DNA from: Halieaceae bacterium UBA4438
GTDB lineage: Bacteria > Pseudomonadota > Gammaproteobacteria > Pseudomonadales > Halieaceae
Length of the DNA stretch: 32,259 bases
Assembly (NCBI GenBank): GCA_002390485.1
Contig: DGPO01000110.1
Coordinates: 1 to 32,259 of the forward strand
Direction of reading: 5' to 3'
Made by a program: the position numbers and the translations under genes. Positions 1 through 7,189 of the stretch are shown in pieces (within the stretch, counting starts at the first letter, position 1; every line of letters begins with the position of its first letter). The notes under the pieces were generated by a model. The model saw only the letters and a list, made by a program, of their open reading frames with translations, had not been told where the DNA came from and did no database searches.

Positions 1-225
1 CAAGAGTGGCAATCAAACAAACTCCAATGAACCCAGCCAAAACCAAAAGCAGTTAAACAACAGCAATCACGGCCCTGTTTCTAACGACCTACTTTTTCAA
101 ATTGGCTTCTGATGTGTCTGGCAGGTAACTACTGCTGACTCATCAATGCGAAAGCCCCCCCGGGGGTGCAATTTCAAGCTAGATGCGAAAAAACAGCCCA
201 CGAGATATTTAATAAACACTTTGTG

Positions 226-247
226 TTGGGGAGTATTTTGGGGAGTA
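226..247. repeat. Tandem 10-bp direct repeat beside tRNA-Thr
   Basis: TTGGGGAGTA occurs at 226-235 and again at 238-247, a 12-bp period, about one helical turn. Direct repeats of this size and phase a few tens of bases from a tRNA 3' end resemble arm-type binding sites of tRNA-targeting tyrosine integrases. The repeats are seen directly; the function is inferred. Confidence 0.5.
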
Positions 248-275
248 AGAAAATAAAAATACCTATAAACCTTTG

Positions 276-298
276 ATTTATAAATATATTTTATAAAT
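276..298. repeat. Perfect 9-bp AT-only inverted repeat
   Basis: ATTTATAAA and TTTATAAAT flank a 5-bp TATAT centre, four bases beyond the encoded CCA of tRNA-Thr. It could act as a weak hairpin at the tRNA transcript end, but there is no GC stem. It could also be part of an attachment site. Confidence 0.5.
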
Positions 299-302
299 AA
301 AA

Positions 303-378
303 TGGAGCTGGCGAGAGGAATCGAACCCCCGACCGCCTGATTACAAATCAGATGCTCTACCTACTGAGCTACGCCAGC
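303..378 (-). tRNA. tRNA-Thr (anticodon UGU)
   Basis: The 76 nt fold into a full cloverleaf: 7-bp acceptor stem GCTGGCG/CGCCAGC, D stem GCTC/GAGC, anticodon stem TCTGA/TCAGG around loop TTTGTAA with anticodon TGT at 343-345, a five-base variable loop and T loop TTCGATT. CCA is encoded at 303-305. Two features are odd. The T stem GGGGG/CCTCT contains two G-U pairs, and the discriminator base is U73, whereas E. coli threonine tRNAs carry A73. The gene lies just after coaX on the same strand; birA-coaX-tRNA is a familiar gammaproteobacterial order, but the usual following tRNA-Tyr/Gly/Thr-tufB group is not present downstream. Confidence 0.95.
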
Positions 379-415
379 TAGACGTTGGATGGACGGGCCA
401 TCACGAAGGGCGCAC

Positions 416-444
416 ATGATCGTCAACAGGCGCGCTCAGGTCAA
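416..444 (-). promoter_or_regulatory. Candidate sigma-70 promoter of tRNA-Thr
   Basis: On the minus strand TTGACC (439-444) and GATCAT (416-421) are separated by exactly 17 bp, matching the consensus at 5/6 and 4/6 positions. The downstream discriminator is GC-rich, as in growth-rate-regulated stable RNA promoters. Transcription would begin about 30 nt before the tRNA 5' end at 378. The -35 element overlaps the coaX stop codon. Confidence 0.4.
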
Positions 445-1151
445 GCCCCATTTAGCCAAAAATCCAAACCCTCGAATACGAGGTCGGTCACCCACTCGCC
501 TTCGACGCCCAAAGCTATGAGTTCCTTGGCAGAGCCGCCCGTTAAAAAGACCGCCGCCTCCGGAAATCGACGGATAATCTCGTTAACCGCCCCATAGGTC
601 ATGAGCCATGCACCCGACGAGACGCAAGCCGCTGTAGTCGTACCAGGCATGAGACTGGCCTGGACAGTATCATCAAATCGGATTTTGTCCGTATTAGCGA
701 TGAGTGATTCGCGCGCTAGGCAAACACCCGGCAAGATGTAACCTCCAACATGGCTACCCTGCGACATCACATCGATCGTACAGGCAGTTCCGGCATCGAT
801 CACAAGCGATGTGGTGTGCCCGCGAGCACGCGTTGCCAGCAGGGCAAGCCACCGATCCACACCAAGAGTATCGGGCGCCGAGTACGCATTTTTTAACCCT
901 GCAAACTCCGCAACACTGCTAACAAAATGCACTGACGTACAGCCCGCCGCTGTGAACAGCGTCTGGAGTTCGCGCGCAAACGCCTCATCGCGAACACATG
1001 AGACTGCGGCAGTGGCAGTAGACAAGTCGTCGCGTAACGCAAGCTGCGCCTCGAGGGAGTTGAGGTCGCCCACCTCAGTACGAACGACCGCTTGGCCCTC
1101 GCGGAACTGCCATTTTATCGAGGTATTGCCCACGTCAACCAGTATGTTCAT
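441..1151 (-). CDS. coaX: Type III pantothenate kinase CoaX
   Basis: Catalyses ATP-dependent phosphorylation of pantothenate, the first step of coenzyme A synthesis, in the cytosol. The 236-residue protein has the type III hallmarks: an N-terminal DVGNTSIKW phosphate-binding motif at residues 6-14, DTLGVDRW in the middle, and DAGTACTID, the second acidic/glycine motif of the ASKHA fold. Length is slightly short but normal. The ATG overlaps the end of birA by 4 nt, so the two are probably translationally coupled, as in pseudomonads. tRNA-Thr follows about 60 nt downstream. Confidence 0.95.
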   Translation of the reverse strand: MNILVDVGNTSIKWQFREGQAVVRTEVGDLNSLEAQLALRDDLSTATAAVSCVRDEAFARELQTLFTAAGCTSVHFVSSVAEFAGLKNAYSAPDTLGVDRWLALLATRARGHTTSLVIDAGTACTIDVMSQGSHVGGYILPGVCLARESLIANTDKIRFDDTVQASLMPGTTTAACVSSGAWLMTYGAVNEIIRRFPEAAVFLTGGSAKELIALGVEGEWVTDLVFEGLDFWLNGA

Positions 1152-1996
1152 TCAGAACCGCCTTCCTTACTCTCAACATGTCCGAGTGTCACCTCGCCAG
1201 CGTACACCGTCTCAAGCGCACCCCGAAATTCAACATGTAAGCCACCGTCCAGTGACAACCCCCGCGCAATGCCACTACCATCACCCAATACCGGAACGCT
1301 CACAGGCAGGTTCAGCAATAGGTCGCGACGCGGCCAGTCCAGCGCTAATCGTCTGCGCACCTGTGTCGTCTCCAAGCGGCAAACCTCGACGATTGCGGTC
1401 ATGACCAGGAGCGCAATACGCGAGAGGGACACGGGAGCATCGACGTGCGCTTGCAGCGCCGTTGCCGGCCTATCGATCGACTGGTAACTCGGGTGGCTCG
1501 CCACGTTGATTCCAACACCGACGATGACTGCGGTGCGCTGGTTAGCTGAATCACCCGGCAGACTGACCGTCTCAAGCAAAATGCCGCCACACTTTTCGCC
1601 TCCAACAAAAAGATCGTTAGGCCACTTTATTTTGACGTCTATCGCCCACTCCGACTCAACCCGGTCGGCAATCGCAAGCGCAAAAGCGAGCGGCAAAAGA
1701 CTCAAACCAGCAAGTGACGTTTCAGTGTGAAAGCAATACGACAAGTAGAGATTACCCTCAGGCGGGCTCTGCCAGACGCTGCCACGACGGCCCACACCCG
1801 AACTCTGCTGCCCCGCCAATAAAAACTTATCATGCGACTCTAACGCGTCTCGCTTGAGCACCGCATTTGTTGACGTGAGGTGTTCGACGCACTCAACGCG
1901 TGCCTGACAACCGATGGACTCGTTGAGCTGGTCTTGCAATACCGTTGCGTCACACTCAAAGGGCTTGTCGTTCATGGCTGATGGTGAAAATGACAC
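1148..1996 (-). CDS. birA: Monofunctional biotin-protein ligase BirA
   Basis: Joins biotin to AMP and transfers it to the lysine of the acetyl-CoA carboxylase carrier protein. Motifs visible in order: GVGRRGSVW (biotin/ATP loop), KWPNDL, then KCGGILLE, and a C-terminal SH3-like segment near residues 225-275. The N-terminal winged-helix repressor domain of E. coli BirA is missing; the catalytic domain starts within about 45 residues. The protein therefore should not act as the biotin-operon repressor. Start choice: GTG at 1996 has AAGGGG about 7 nt upstream, whereas the alternative ATG at 1975 has no ribosome-binding site. Confidence 0.93.
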   Translation of the reverse strand: MSFSPSAMNDKPFECDATVLQDQLNESIGCQARVECVEHLTSTNAVLKRDALESHDKFLLAGQQSSGVGRRGSVWQSPPEGNLYLSYCFHTETSLAGLSLLPLAFALAIADRVESEWAIDVKIKWPNDLFVGGEKCGGILLETVSLPGDSANQRTAVIVGVGINVASHPSYQSIDRPATALQAHVDAPVSLSRIALLVMTAIVEVCRLETTQVRRRLALDWPRRDLLLNLPVSVPVLGDGSGIARGLSLDGGLHVEFRGALETVYAGEVTLGHVESKEGGSE

Positions 1997-2047
1997 TCAT
2001 GGCCCCTTGGGAATGTGATATACCGGGTCACGCTATCACGTTGCTGC

Positions 2048-2383
2048 ATGAGCCTCGATATGATCCGATTTCTGCGATTTATCACCGTGTGTTTATCCGT
2101 TGCCATTGGCACGTTGTTAATCGGGCAATTGTGGATGGTCTCGCTCGACACTGCGAGCCTTATTGACGCTGGGCGTGGCGTGCTGTTCTTGCTGGTCGCA
2201 CTGGGACTCATTGGAGAGCAACGCTTGGGCCTCGCACTCAGCGCGCTGATCTGTCTTCCGACCGTCGTTAGCACCCCACTTTCCGGCCTTACGCCCTTGG
2301 TCGTATCGGCACAGTACGCCCTACTGTCGGCGAGCTTGGTGCTACTCCTCACTCAGATTAAGCGCGAGCGCGCCACGCTGTGA
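2048..2383 (+). CDS. Small three-helix membrane protein of unknown function
   Basis: I do not recognise a family. About 111 residues from the ATG at 2048; ATG 2060 and GTG 2015 are also possible and no strong ribosome-binding site decides. Hydrophobic segments lie near the N-terminus (RFLRFITVCLSVAIGTLLIG), in the middle around GRGVLFLLVALGLI, and at the end (YALLSASLVLLLTQI), followed by a basic tail KRERATL. Its TGA overlaps the ATG of ogt by one base (TGATG), so the two are almost certainly cotranscribed and coupled. Coupling to a DNA-repair gene is the only functional hint. Confidence 0.65.
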   Translation: MSLDMIRFLRFITVCLSVAIGTLLIGQLWMVSLDTASLIDAGRGVLFLLVALGLIGEQRLGLALSALICLPTVVSTPLSGLTPLVVSAQYALLSASLVLLLTQIKRERATL

Positions 2384-2865
2384 TGCGCCAGCAACTCATC
2401 GCTACACCGATTGGCACCCTCCAACTGGTCTGCGAGAAAGGCGTCTTAATCGAGATCAACTGGGACAACAAACATCGTGCGGCTGCCGAGGCCACTCACG
2501 AGGATGTCGAGCTACTAGCGCTCGCAGCGGCAGAAGTCGCTCATTTTCTCAATGGCGAAAAATGCAGCTTTACAGTGCCTATTGAGCCCAGAGGAACTGC
2601 TTTTCAAGTGTCTGTCTGGCGTGAGCTCCGCAACATCCCGTGGGGTGAAACTCGGTCCTATCACGACATTGCTTGCAGCCTCGACAAGCCCTCAGCATCT
2701 CGAGCCGTAGGCGCAGCCATAGGCCGCAACCCATTGCCACTCGTTATCCCTTGTCATCGCGTTATCGGCAGCAACGGATCGCTTACCGGGTTCGCCGGGG
2801 GTCTCGCAATCAAACGCCAACTGCTGCTCATCGAGAGCCGTCAGCGCGGACTGAGCTTTCGTTAA
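2383..2865 (+). CDS. ogt: Methylated-DNA--protein-cysteine methyltransferase
   Basis: Suicide repair protein that moves the alkyl group of O6-alkylguanine (and O4-alkylthymine) onto its own cysteine. The active-site motif IPCHRVIG is present around residues 124-131, preceded by the helix-turn-helix (SASRAVGAAIGRNP) with the arginine finger, and followed by GFAGG and a final KRQLLLIE helix. About 160 residues, typical of Ogt-type single-domain enzymes without an Ada N-terminus. The ATG at 2383 overlaps the stop of the upstream membrane gene; a GTG at 2380 is an alternative. Its 3' end overlaps the convergent YdcH-like gene by 4 nt. Confidence 0.93.
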   Translation: MRQQLIATPIGTLQLVCEKGVLIEINWDNKHRAAAEATHEDVELLALAAAEVAHFLNGEKCSFTVPIEPRGTAFQVSVWRELRNIPWGETRSYHDIACSLDKPSASRAVGAAIGRNPLPLVIPCHRVIGSNGSLTGFAGGLAIKRQLLLIESRQRGLSFR

Positions 2866-3089
2866 GCGTCTAGATCTGGCACGAGCTCATCACGCAGGCG
2901 CTCAATAGCGTCCCGCAATCGCAACTTTTCTTTTTTCATGCGCTGAATGAGTATCCGGTCACCCCAGGGATGAGCTTGCAGTTCGTGGAGCTGCTGATCG
3001 ATAGACCGATGACGATTTTGCATAACGGATAACCGCATTTGAGGCGTCATCGGTTCATTAGCAGCCGGCTGTTCGGTATTCGAAATCAT
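2862..3089 (-). CDS. YdcH/DUF465-family small coiled-coil protein
   Basis: 75 residues. The motif NRHRSIDQQLHELQAHPW followed by a KKEKLRLRDAIERLR helix is the pattern of the DUF465 (YdcH/SlyX-like) family, short helical proteins of unknown role. Start: the ATG at 3089 has GGGGAG 7 nt upstream; the ATG at 3095 would sit only 1 nt from it, and the longer frame to 3128 would add non-conserved residues. It sits downstream of cysQ on the same strand with a 65-nt gap that carries a TATAAC -10-like box. Confidence 0.8.
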   Translation of the reverse strand: MISNTEQPAANEPMTPQMRLSVMQNRHRSIDQQLHELQAHPWGDRILIQRMKKEKLRLRDAIERLRDELVPDLDA

Positions 3090-3116
3090 GCGCATGCTCC
3101 CCCAAGCATTACAAAT

Positions 3117-3122
3117 GTTATA
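3117..3122 (-). promoter_or_regulatory. Possible -10 box for the YdcH-like gene
   Basis: TATAAC (5/6 to consensus) on the minus strand would place a start about 20 nt before the ATG at 3089. No good -35 hexamer lies 16-18 bp upstream, so support is weak. Confidence 0.2.
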
Positions 3123-3154
3123 ACGCATTTTGCACGCTTACAGGAAAGTACCCG

Positions 3155-4045
3155 CTATAAAGATTTGGAAATCACCGCTGCGTAGTCGATATCGGGGTCG
3201 GCACTCGCCACAAAGGGCTCGGCCAGGAGTGAGGGCCGACGGTTATACTGAATCTGCCGCCCGCTCATGTCTGTAACGCGCCCTCCGGCCGCCCGAACCA
3301 GTGCATCGCCCGCCGCCACATCCCATTCACTGCAGAGCGAGGTCCTCGGGTACACATCCGCGACACCGCTGAGGAGGTCACAGAATTTCACTGCGCTCCC
3401 TGAATTGACCCGCTCAGTATGGCCAAACCGATCAGCAAGGCTGTTGAGTAACAACTCAACACGTTTTGCGGAATGGCGGTGACTGGCCAGCATCACCAAG
3501 GGTCTCGATGAATCCCGCGACGACGTTTGAATGACTTGGCCTTCAAGACCCTCATGCTCAGGAAAAACAGCGGCACCGTTTTCAACGACACCCAGCCAAT
3601 GTTCGCAGCGGCACGGTATAGAGATTAAGCCAAGCTCAGCTTTCCCATCGATAACGAGTGCAATGTTGATCGTGAACTGATCTGTTTTCTCCAAGAACTC
3701 TTTGGTGCCGTCCAGTGGATCAACGACCCAACACGCCGGCCATTTGAGACGGTCCTCCAGCTGCGCGACCTCCGACTCCTCCGACAGTATGGGCAGTTTG
3801 GGGAAAAGTGCTTCGAGGCGCTCGTAGATCAGGTGATGGAGCCCCGTGTCCGCGTCTGTCAGCGGCGTCGAATCACCTTTTCGAACGACCTCCAGCTCGT
3901 GTGATTTACGATAGAATGCACGAGCAAGGTCCGATGCCTCATCGGCAATGGCCAGTAACTGAGTTAGGAGGTCCGCCTGCGAGAAGGCCGATTGAGACAA
4001 AATCGGCTGCAGACGTTCATTTCTATTTGTTTGGTTCCACCACAT
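3155..4045 (-). CDS. cysQ: 3'(2'),5'-bisphosphate nucleotidase CysQ
   Basis: Removes the 3' phosphate of PAP/PAPS, recycling the by-product of sulfate assimilation. It is an inositol-monophosphatase-fold, metal-dependent enzyme: GDSTPLTDAD, SEES, the metal-binding DPLDGTKEF, and the late CSEWDVAAGDALVRAAGG motif all appear in order. 296 residues is about 45 longer than E. coli CysQ because of a polar N-terminal extension (starting MWWNQTNRN) before the first conserved helix; a non-ATG internal start cannot be excluded. It is divergent from yrfG with only 19 bp between the starts. cysQ and yrfG are also neighbours in pseudomonads. Confidence 0.93.
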   Translation of the reverse strand: MWWNQTNRNERLQPILSQSAFSQADLLTQLLAIADEASDLARAFYRKSHELEVVRKGDSTPLTDADTGLHHLIYERLEALFPKLPILSEESEVAQLEDRLKWPACWVVDPLDGTKEFLEKTDQFTINIALVIDGKAELGLISIPCRCEHWLGVVENGAAVFPEHEGLEGQVIQTSSRDSSRPLVMLASHRHSAKRVELLLNSLADRFGHTERVNSGSAVKFCDLLSGVADVYPRTSLCSEWDVAAGDALVRAAGGRVTDMSGRQIQYNRRPSLLAEPFVASADPDIDYAAVISKSL

Positions 4046-4064
4046 TTGAGAAGCCTACCATTAG

Positions 4065-4775
4065 ATGATTGTTCAAAGCCGGCAAGACAGCATTCTTCCA
4101 ACAGTAGACTGGACACAAGTTGACCACGTTCTGCTGGACATGGACGGTACCTTGCTCGATCTGGAGTTTGACAACAATTTTTGGGGTCAACGCATACACG
4201 AGCAGTACGCTCGATTGAATGACATCAGCCTGCAGGCAACCGTCGAAAAATTTACACCTATTTTCCGGTCGGTCGCCGGCACGCTTGACTGGTACTCGAC
4301 AGACTTCTGGAGCGATCAATACGGCTACGACATTATCGAGTACTCGAGGACCTTTGCCGAAGGCATACGATTTTTGCCATACGCCGAAAACTTCCTTACT
4401 GCACTCAAGAGTACCGGGATTCGTTCAACTATTGTGACCAATGCTCACCCCGATATTCTCGCGCTCAAAAATAGCCACACCGGAATTGCCGATAGAGTTG
4501 ACGAGGCTATTAGCAGTCATTCGATCGGTTTTGCGAAAGAGTCTCAGTATTTTTGGCAGCGCACGCAGACGCGCCTGGGCTTTAACAAAGCAAAGACGTT
4601 GTTTTTTGACGACTCGGCGGCCGTGATTAAGGCGGCGCTTAAATTTGGGATAGCAGGGTCTGTGAGCGTTTGCCTCCCCGACACCAGTCGACCCAAGAAC
4701 GTCCCGCATTCGAATTACGCGATTGATCAGTTCCAAGATGTATGGCCCTCACCCCTCGATGTCTCGGAGCGCTAA
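4065..4775 (+). CDS. yrfG: GMP/IMP nucleotidase YrfG (HAD family)
   Basis: HAD-superfamily phosphatase, in E. coli active on GMP and IMP. Motif I is LLDMDGTLLDLEFDN (nucleophile D25, acid D27), the long YrfG-specific cap region follows, VTNAHP supplies the motif II threonine, KESQYF the motif III lysine, and FFDDS motif IV. 236 residues. The TAA shares one base with the ATG of hslR; yrfG-hslR adjacency is conserved in E. coli, which supports both calls. Confidence 0.92.
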   Translation: MIVQSRQDSILPTVDWTQVDHVLLDMDGTLLDLEFDNNFWGQRIHEQYARLNDISLQATVEKFTPIFRSVAGTLDWYSTDFWSDQYGYDIIEYSRTFAEGIRFLPYAENFLTALKSTGIRSTIVTNAHPDILALKNSHTGIADRVDEAISSHSIGFAKESQYFWQRTQTRLGFNKAKTLFFDDSAAVIKAALKFGIAGSVSVCLPDTSRPKNVPHSNYAIDQFQDVWPSPLDVSER

Positions 4776-5161
4776 TGGATCGTTTAAGAATCGATAAATG
4801 GCTGTGGGCTGCACGCTTTTTCAAAACTCGATCAATCGCCAAAACGGCGATCGAGGGCGGTAAAGTGCACTTATCGGGTCAGCGCGTTAAAGTCTCGCGA
4901 GAGATTTGTGTCGGCGAAAAGCTCGTCATTAAGCAAGGGTGGGACGAGAGGGAAATCATCGTTAAGGCGCTCAGTGACAAGCGAGGGCCTGCCTCGGCAG
5001 CGCAAATGCTGTATGCGGAAACCGATGTCAGTATCGCAAGAAGAGCGCGCGAAGCGCAGGCCCGAAAGGCGGCAGGAGGCGCTGCCGCACGGCCGACAAA
5101 CAAGCCAGGAAAACACGAACGAAAGGCGCTGGAACGACTTCGAAAACAATTCGATATTTAA
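4775..5161 (+). CDS. hslR: Heat shock protein 15 HslR (S4 domain)
   Basis: Binds free 50S subunits carrying a blocked peptidyl-tRNA and helps recycle them. The S4 RNA-binding domain begins at once (RLRIDKWLWAARFFKTRS) and includes GGKVHLSGQRVK; the C-terminus is basic and ends with KHERKALERLRKQF, as in HslR. 128 residues. The start at 4775 is chosen because GGAG lies 5 nt upstream and the ATG overlaps the yrfG stop (TAATG). The 3' end overlaps that of the convergent diguanylate cyclase by a few bases. Confidence 0.93.
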   Translation: MDRLRIDKWLWAARFFKTRSIAKTAIEGGKVHLSGQRVKVSREICVGEKLVIKQGWDEREIIVKALSDKRGPASAAQMLYAETDVSIARRAREAQARKAAGGAAARPTNKPGKHERKALERLRKQFDI

Positions 5162-6381
5162 GACTCTTCGGGGACGTTCACCTCGCCAAAGGTAATTCGG
5201 TTCCGGCCATTTGTTTTGCTCAAGTAGAGCGCGTCATCTGAAGCCTTAAGAAGCACATCAAATTCCAACTCCCAGTCCGGCACACAGGACACAACACCGA
5301 TTGAAATGGTGACGTGCGGTGCTGTCAGTGACTTCTCATGCGGTATATCGAGCTCAACAATACGCCGCCGAAGCTCCTCAGCAACCTCCAAAGCGGTCGA
5401 TCGATTCGCCGCAGGATAAAAAATGACGAATTCCTCGCCCCCCATTCGTGCCGCAAACTCCCCCGCGCGACTGGTCATTTCCAGCATGACGGTTGAGATG
5501 CGCTGGAGCACCAGATCGCCAGCGGGGTGACCGTAGGTGTCGTTGTACGTTTTAAAATGATCGACATCGAGGGCAATCAGCGCAATGGGGAGCTGTAAGC
5601 GCTTCATTCGGGCCAATTCATCATTGATGATGATATTCACACCGCGGCGATTTCGAAGGCCTGTCATCTCATCGATCGTCGCCTGCTCAGCAAGCTGTCG
5701 ACGTGCGTCTTGCAGTTGTAGGTTTCGCGTCTTTAAGCTGTCACTGAGCGACGCCAAATCCTTACTCATAGCTGCACGCTCAAGACTGGTTTCCACCATT
5801 TCCGAGAAGGCGCGACTCATCCACTCGCTGGCGACGATCAAGAACATTGACAGCCCGACCAACAACACCGCAAAGCCCGCATTAAACGGTCGCTCGTTCG
5901 CGTGCCAAGCCAGCCAGCATGCGACCGTGCCTAGAGAAAAAATGAGCTGTGTGAGGTAAGCCTGCCGGATAACCACCGACACCGCGATCGTCACAACGGA
6001 AATAACAGCCACAACACAGACGCACAAGTAAAAGATAAGGTCGGAAAGATAGCCATCGAGCCAAATGACCGTGCCCCCCCAGATCGCACCGGACACCGCG
6101 GCGTGCACGATAAGCTCGTTGAACACCGAGGGGCGCTGTGTAAAGTGCCGGCTGGTTTGAAGCGTTCGATTAATCCGGCGAGACCACCAAAAATTGAGCA
6201 GTAGGAGTGATGTCGCCCACGTCAGCATAACCTCGGGATCGAGACTGTAAAATCCCGCTAGCCCTAAACTCACAATACCCAGAAGTTGTGTCCCAACGCC
6301 GGCGTATCGGCTACCGCGCAAATGAAGTTCCAACTTTGCGGATAACACTTGATTATCGGCTATACGCCGCTGATAAAGCAT
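5158..6381 (-). CDS. Membrane-anchored diguanylate cyclase (GGDEF)
   Basis: 407 residues. The N-terminal half has about six hydrophobic segments (residues about 30-210) resembling an integral-membrane sensor region of no recognised family. A short helix near residues 205-235 links it to a complete C-terminal GGDEF domain: DEMTGLRNRRG, DVDHFKTYNDTYGH (metal and base binding), catalytic GGEEFVIFYP, and SIGVV. The active site looks intact, so the protein should make cyclic di-GMP from GTP. The inhibitory I-site, normally RxxD nine residues before GGEEF, reads RAGE, so product inhibition may be altered. It is divergent from the SGNH-like gene. Confidence 0.92.
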   Translation of the reverse strand: MLYQRRIADNQVLSAKLELHLRGSRYAGVGTQLLGIVSLGLAGFYSLDPEVMLTWATSLLLLNFWWSRRINRTLQTSRHFTQRPSVFNELIVHAAVSGAIWGGTVIWLDGYLSDLIFYLCVCVVAVISVVTIAVSVVIRQAYLTQLIFSLGTVACWLAWHANERPFNAGFAVLLVGLSMFLIVASEWMSRAFSEMVETSLERAAMSKDLASLSDSLKTRNLQLQDARRQLAEQATIDEMTGLRNRRGVNIIINDELARMKRLQLPIALIALDVDHFKTYNDTYGHPAGDLVLQRISTVMLEMTSRAGEFAARMGGEEFVIFYPAANRSTALEVAEELRRRIVELDIPHEKSLTAPHVTISIGVVSCVPDWELEFDVLLKASDDALYLSKTNGRNRITFGEVNVPEES

Positions 6382-6481
6382 GTCTGAACTGCTTGCCTTT
6401 GCCTTGGTCTCAAGGTTGATTATGCAGGAAGTGATGTGCAGGGCATACTCTTACCTTAACGACCACCAAGGACAGGAAAAC

Positions 6482-7189
6482 ATGTCACGCTTCGCATGGA
6501 TTATTGCGGTGGCCCCCTTAATAGTTCTGGCCCTGAGACTGACCGTATTTGATCCAAATACACGCGATCTTTCCTGCGTCACCGCGCAGCAAGCGTTCGA
6601 AATGCAGGACTTTTCTTCGTCACTGCCCAGCGATGTAATACTGCTCACGGGCAACCAGCGCATCAAGCACTGGTCAAGCTCACCGAAAAAAATTGACGAT
6701 GCACAGGTTCTCAAGCGAACCGTGGAAGGACTGACGCCTGAGCTACTCAATACATGCTTTCCAAGGCTCATAGGTCACTATCAACCCAGTCGTGTGTTGC
6801 TTTTTTTAGACACGCTACACGCATCGAGGGATGATTCTGGCGCTCTGCTGGCGTCGCTTGACGGAATTATGGAGCAACGATCGGTGTATGGACTTCGGTT
6901 CGACCTATGGGTCATAGCACCGATCACCTCACCCCGACTCTCCTCAACAGAACGCGAGAAAATCAGCCTACTCATCAGTGAGATCAGCGAGTGGTCCAAG
7001 CAGACGCTCGGCACACACTGGGTCGGTCTTGACGAGGTACTTGAAGACCACGCTGAGGGCACAAACCCGCATTACTTTTGGCCGGACGGCAACACCCTAA
7101 CGCAAGAGGGCTATCAGCTCATCACTCAGCGCCTTATCACCGTGTCTGAGGAGCGTAATAAAGAATTTACAGGTATAGTATCGCCATGA
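6482..7189 (+). CDS. Membrane-anchored SGNH-like protein lacking catalytic residues
   Basis: 235 residues from ATG 6482, which has GGA-rich sequence upstream and begins a clean signal-anchor ([20 protein letters not shown]); the frame opens at 6380 but would add unlikely residues. The rest resembles an SGNH/GDSL hydrolase fold: block I would be [11 protein letters not shown] (about residues 54-64), a middle strand SRVLLFLD, and block [12 protein letters not shown] (about 201-211). Real enzymes have Ser in block I and D-x-x-H in block V; here N58/Q59 and T205 stand in those places. It is therefore probably non-catalytic, or a distant relative. It overlaps dxs by 4 nt (ATGA), implying coupled translation. 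Confidence 0.6.
   Translation: MSRFAWIIAVAPLIVLALRLTVFDPNTRDLSCVTAQQAFEMQDFSSSLPSDVILLTGNQRIKHWSSSPKKIDDAQVLKRTVEGLTPELLNTCFPRLIGHYQPSRVLLFLDTLHASRDDSGALLASLDGIMEQRSVYGLRFDLWVIAPITSPRLSSTEREKISLLISEISEWSKQTLGTHWVGLDEVLEDHAEGTNPHYFWPDGNTLTQEGYQLITQRLITVSEERNKEFTGIVSP

Larger units (their letters stand above)
1..302. other. AT-rich gene-free flank of tRNA-Thr, possible island end
   Basis: No convincing gene is visible here. A plus-strand frame that is open from the left edge to a TGA at 110-112 would give about 36 Q/N/S-rich residues; it could be the tail of a gene outside the window or chance. A run of seven C and five G near 154-166 is self-complementary but leaves almost no loop, so it is not a convincing terminator. 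Base composition from about 170 to 302 is far more AT-rich than the rest of the window. The repeats listed separately, plus the position directly after a tRNA 3' end, suggest the border of an integrated element. That is inference: no integrase gene is inside the window. Confidence 0.4.

Noticed and set aside
2..112. Q/N-rich open frame entering from the left edge
   Set aside because: Only about 36 codons with no recognisable motif; the true start is outside the window, so it cannot be told from chance.
150..170. C-run/G-run near 154-166 as a terminator
   Set aside because: The complementary runs are directly adjacent, leaving too little loop, and no clean U-tract follows on either strand.
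811..1404. Open frame of 197 codons antisense to coaX and birA
   Set aside because: Overlaps two confidently identified genes on the other strand and shows no domain or ribosome-binding site.
6380..6481. Long version of the SGNH-like gene whose ATG would overlap the diguanylate cyclase start (CATG)
   Set aside because: The extra 34 residues precede a clean signal-anchor with a better ribosome-binding site at 6482.
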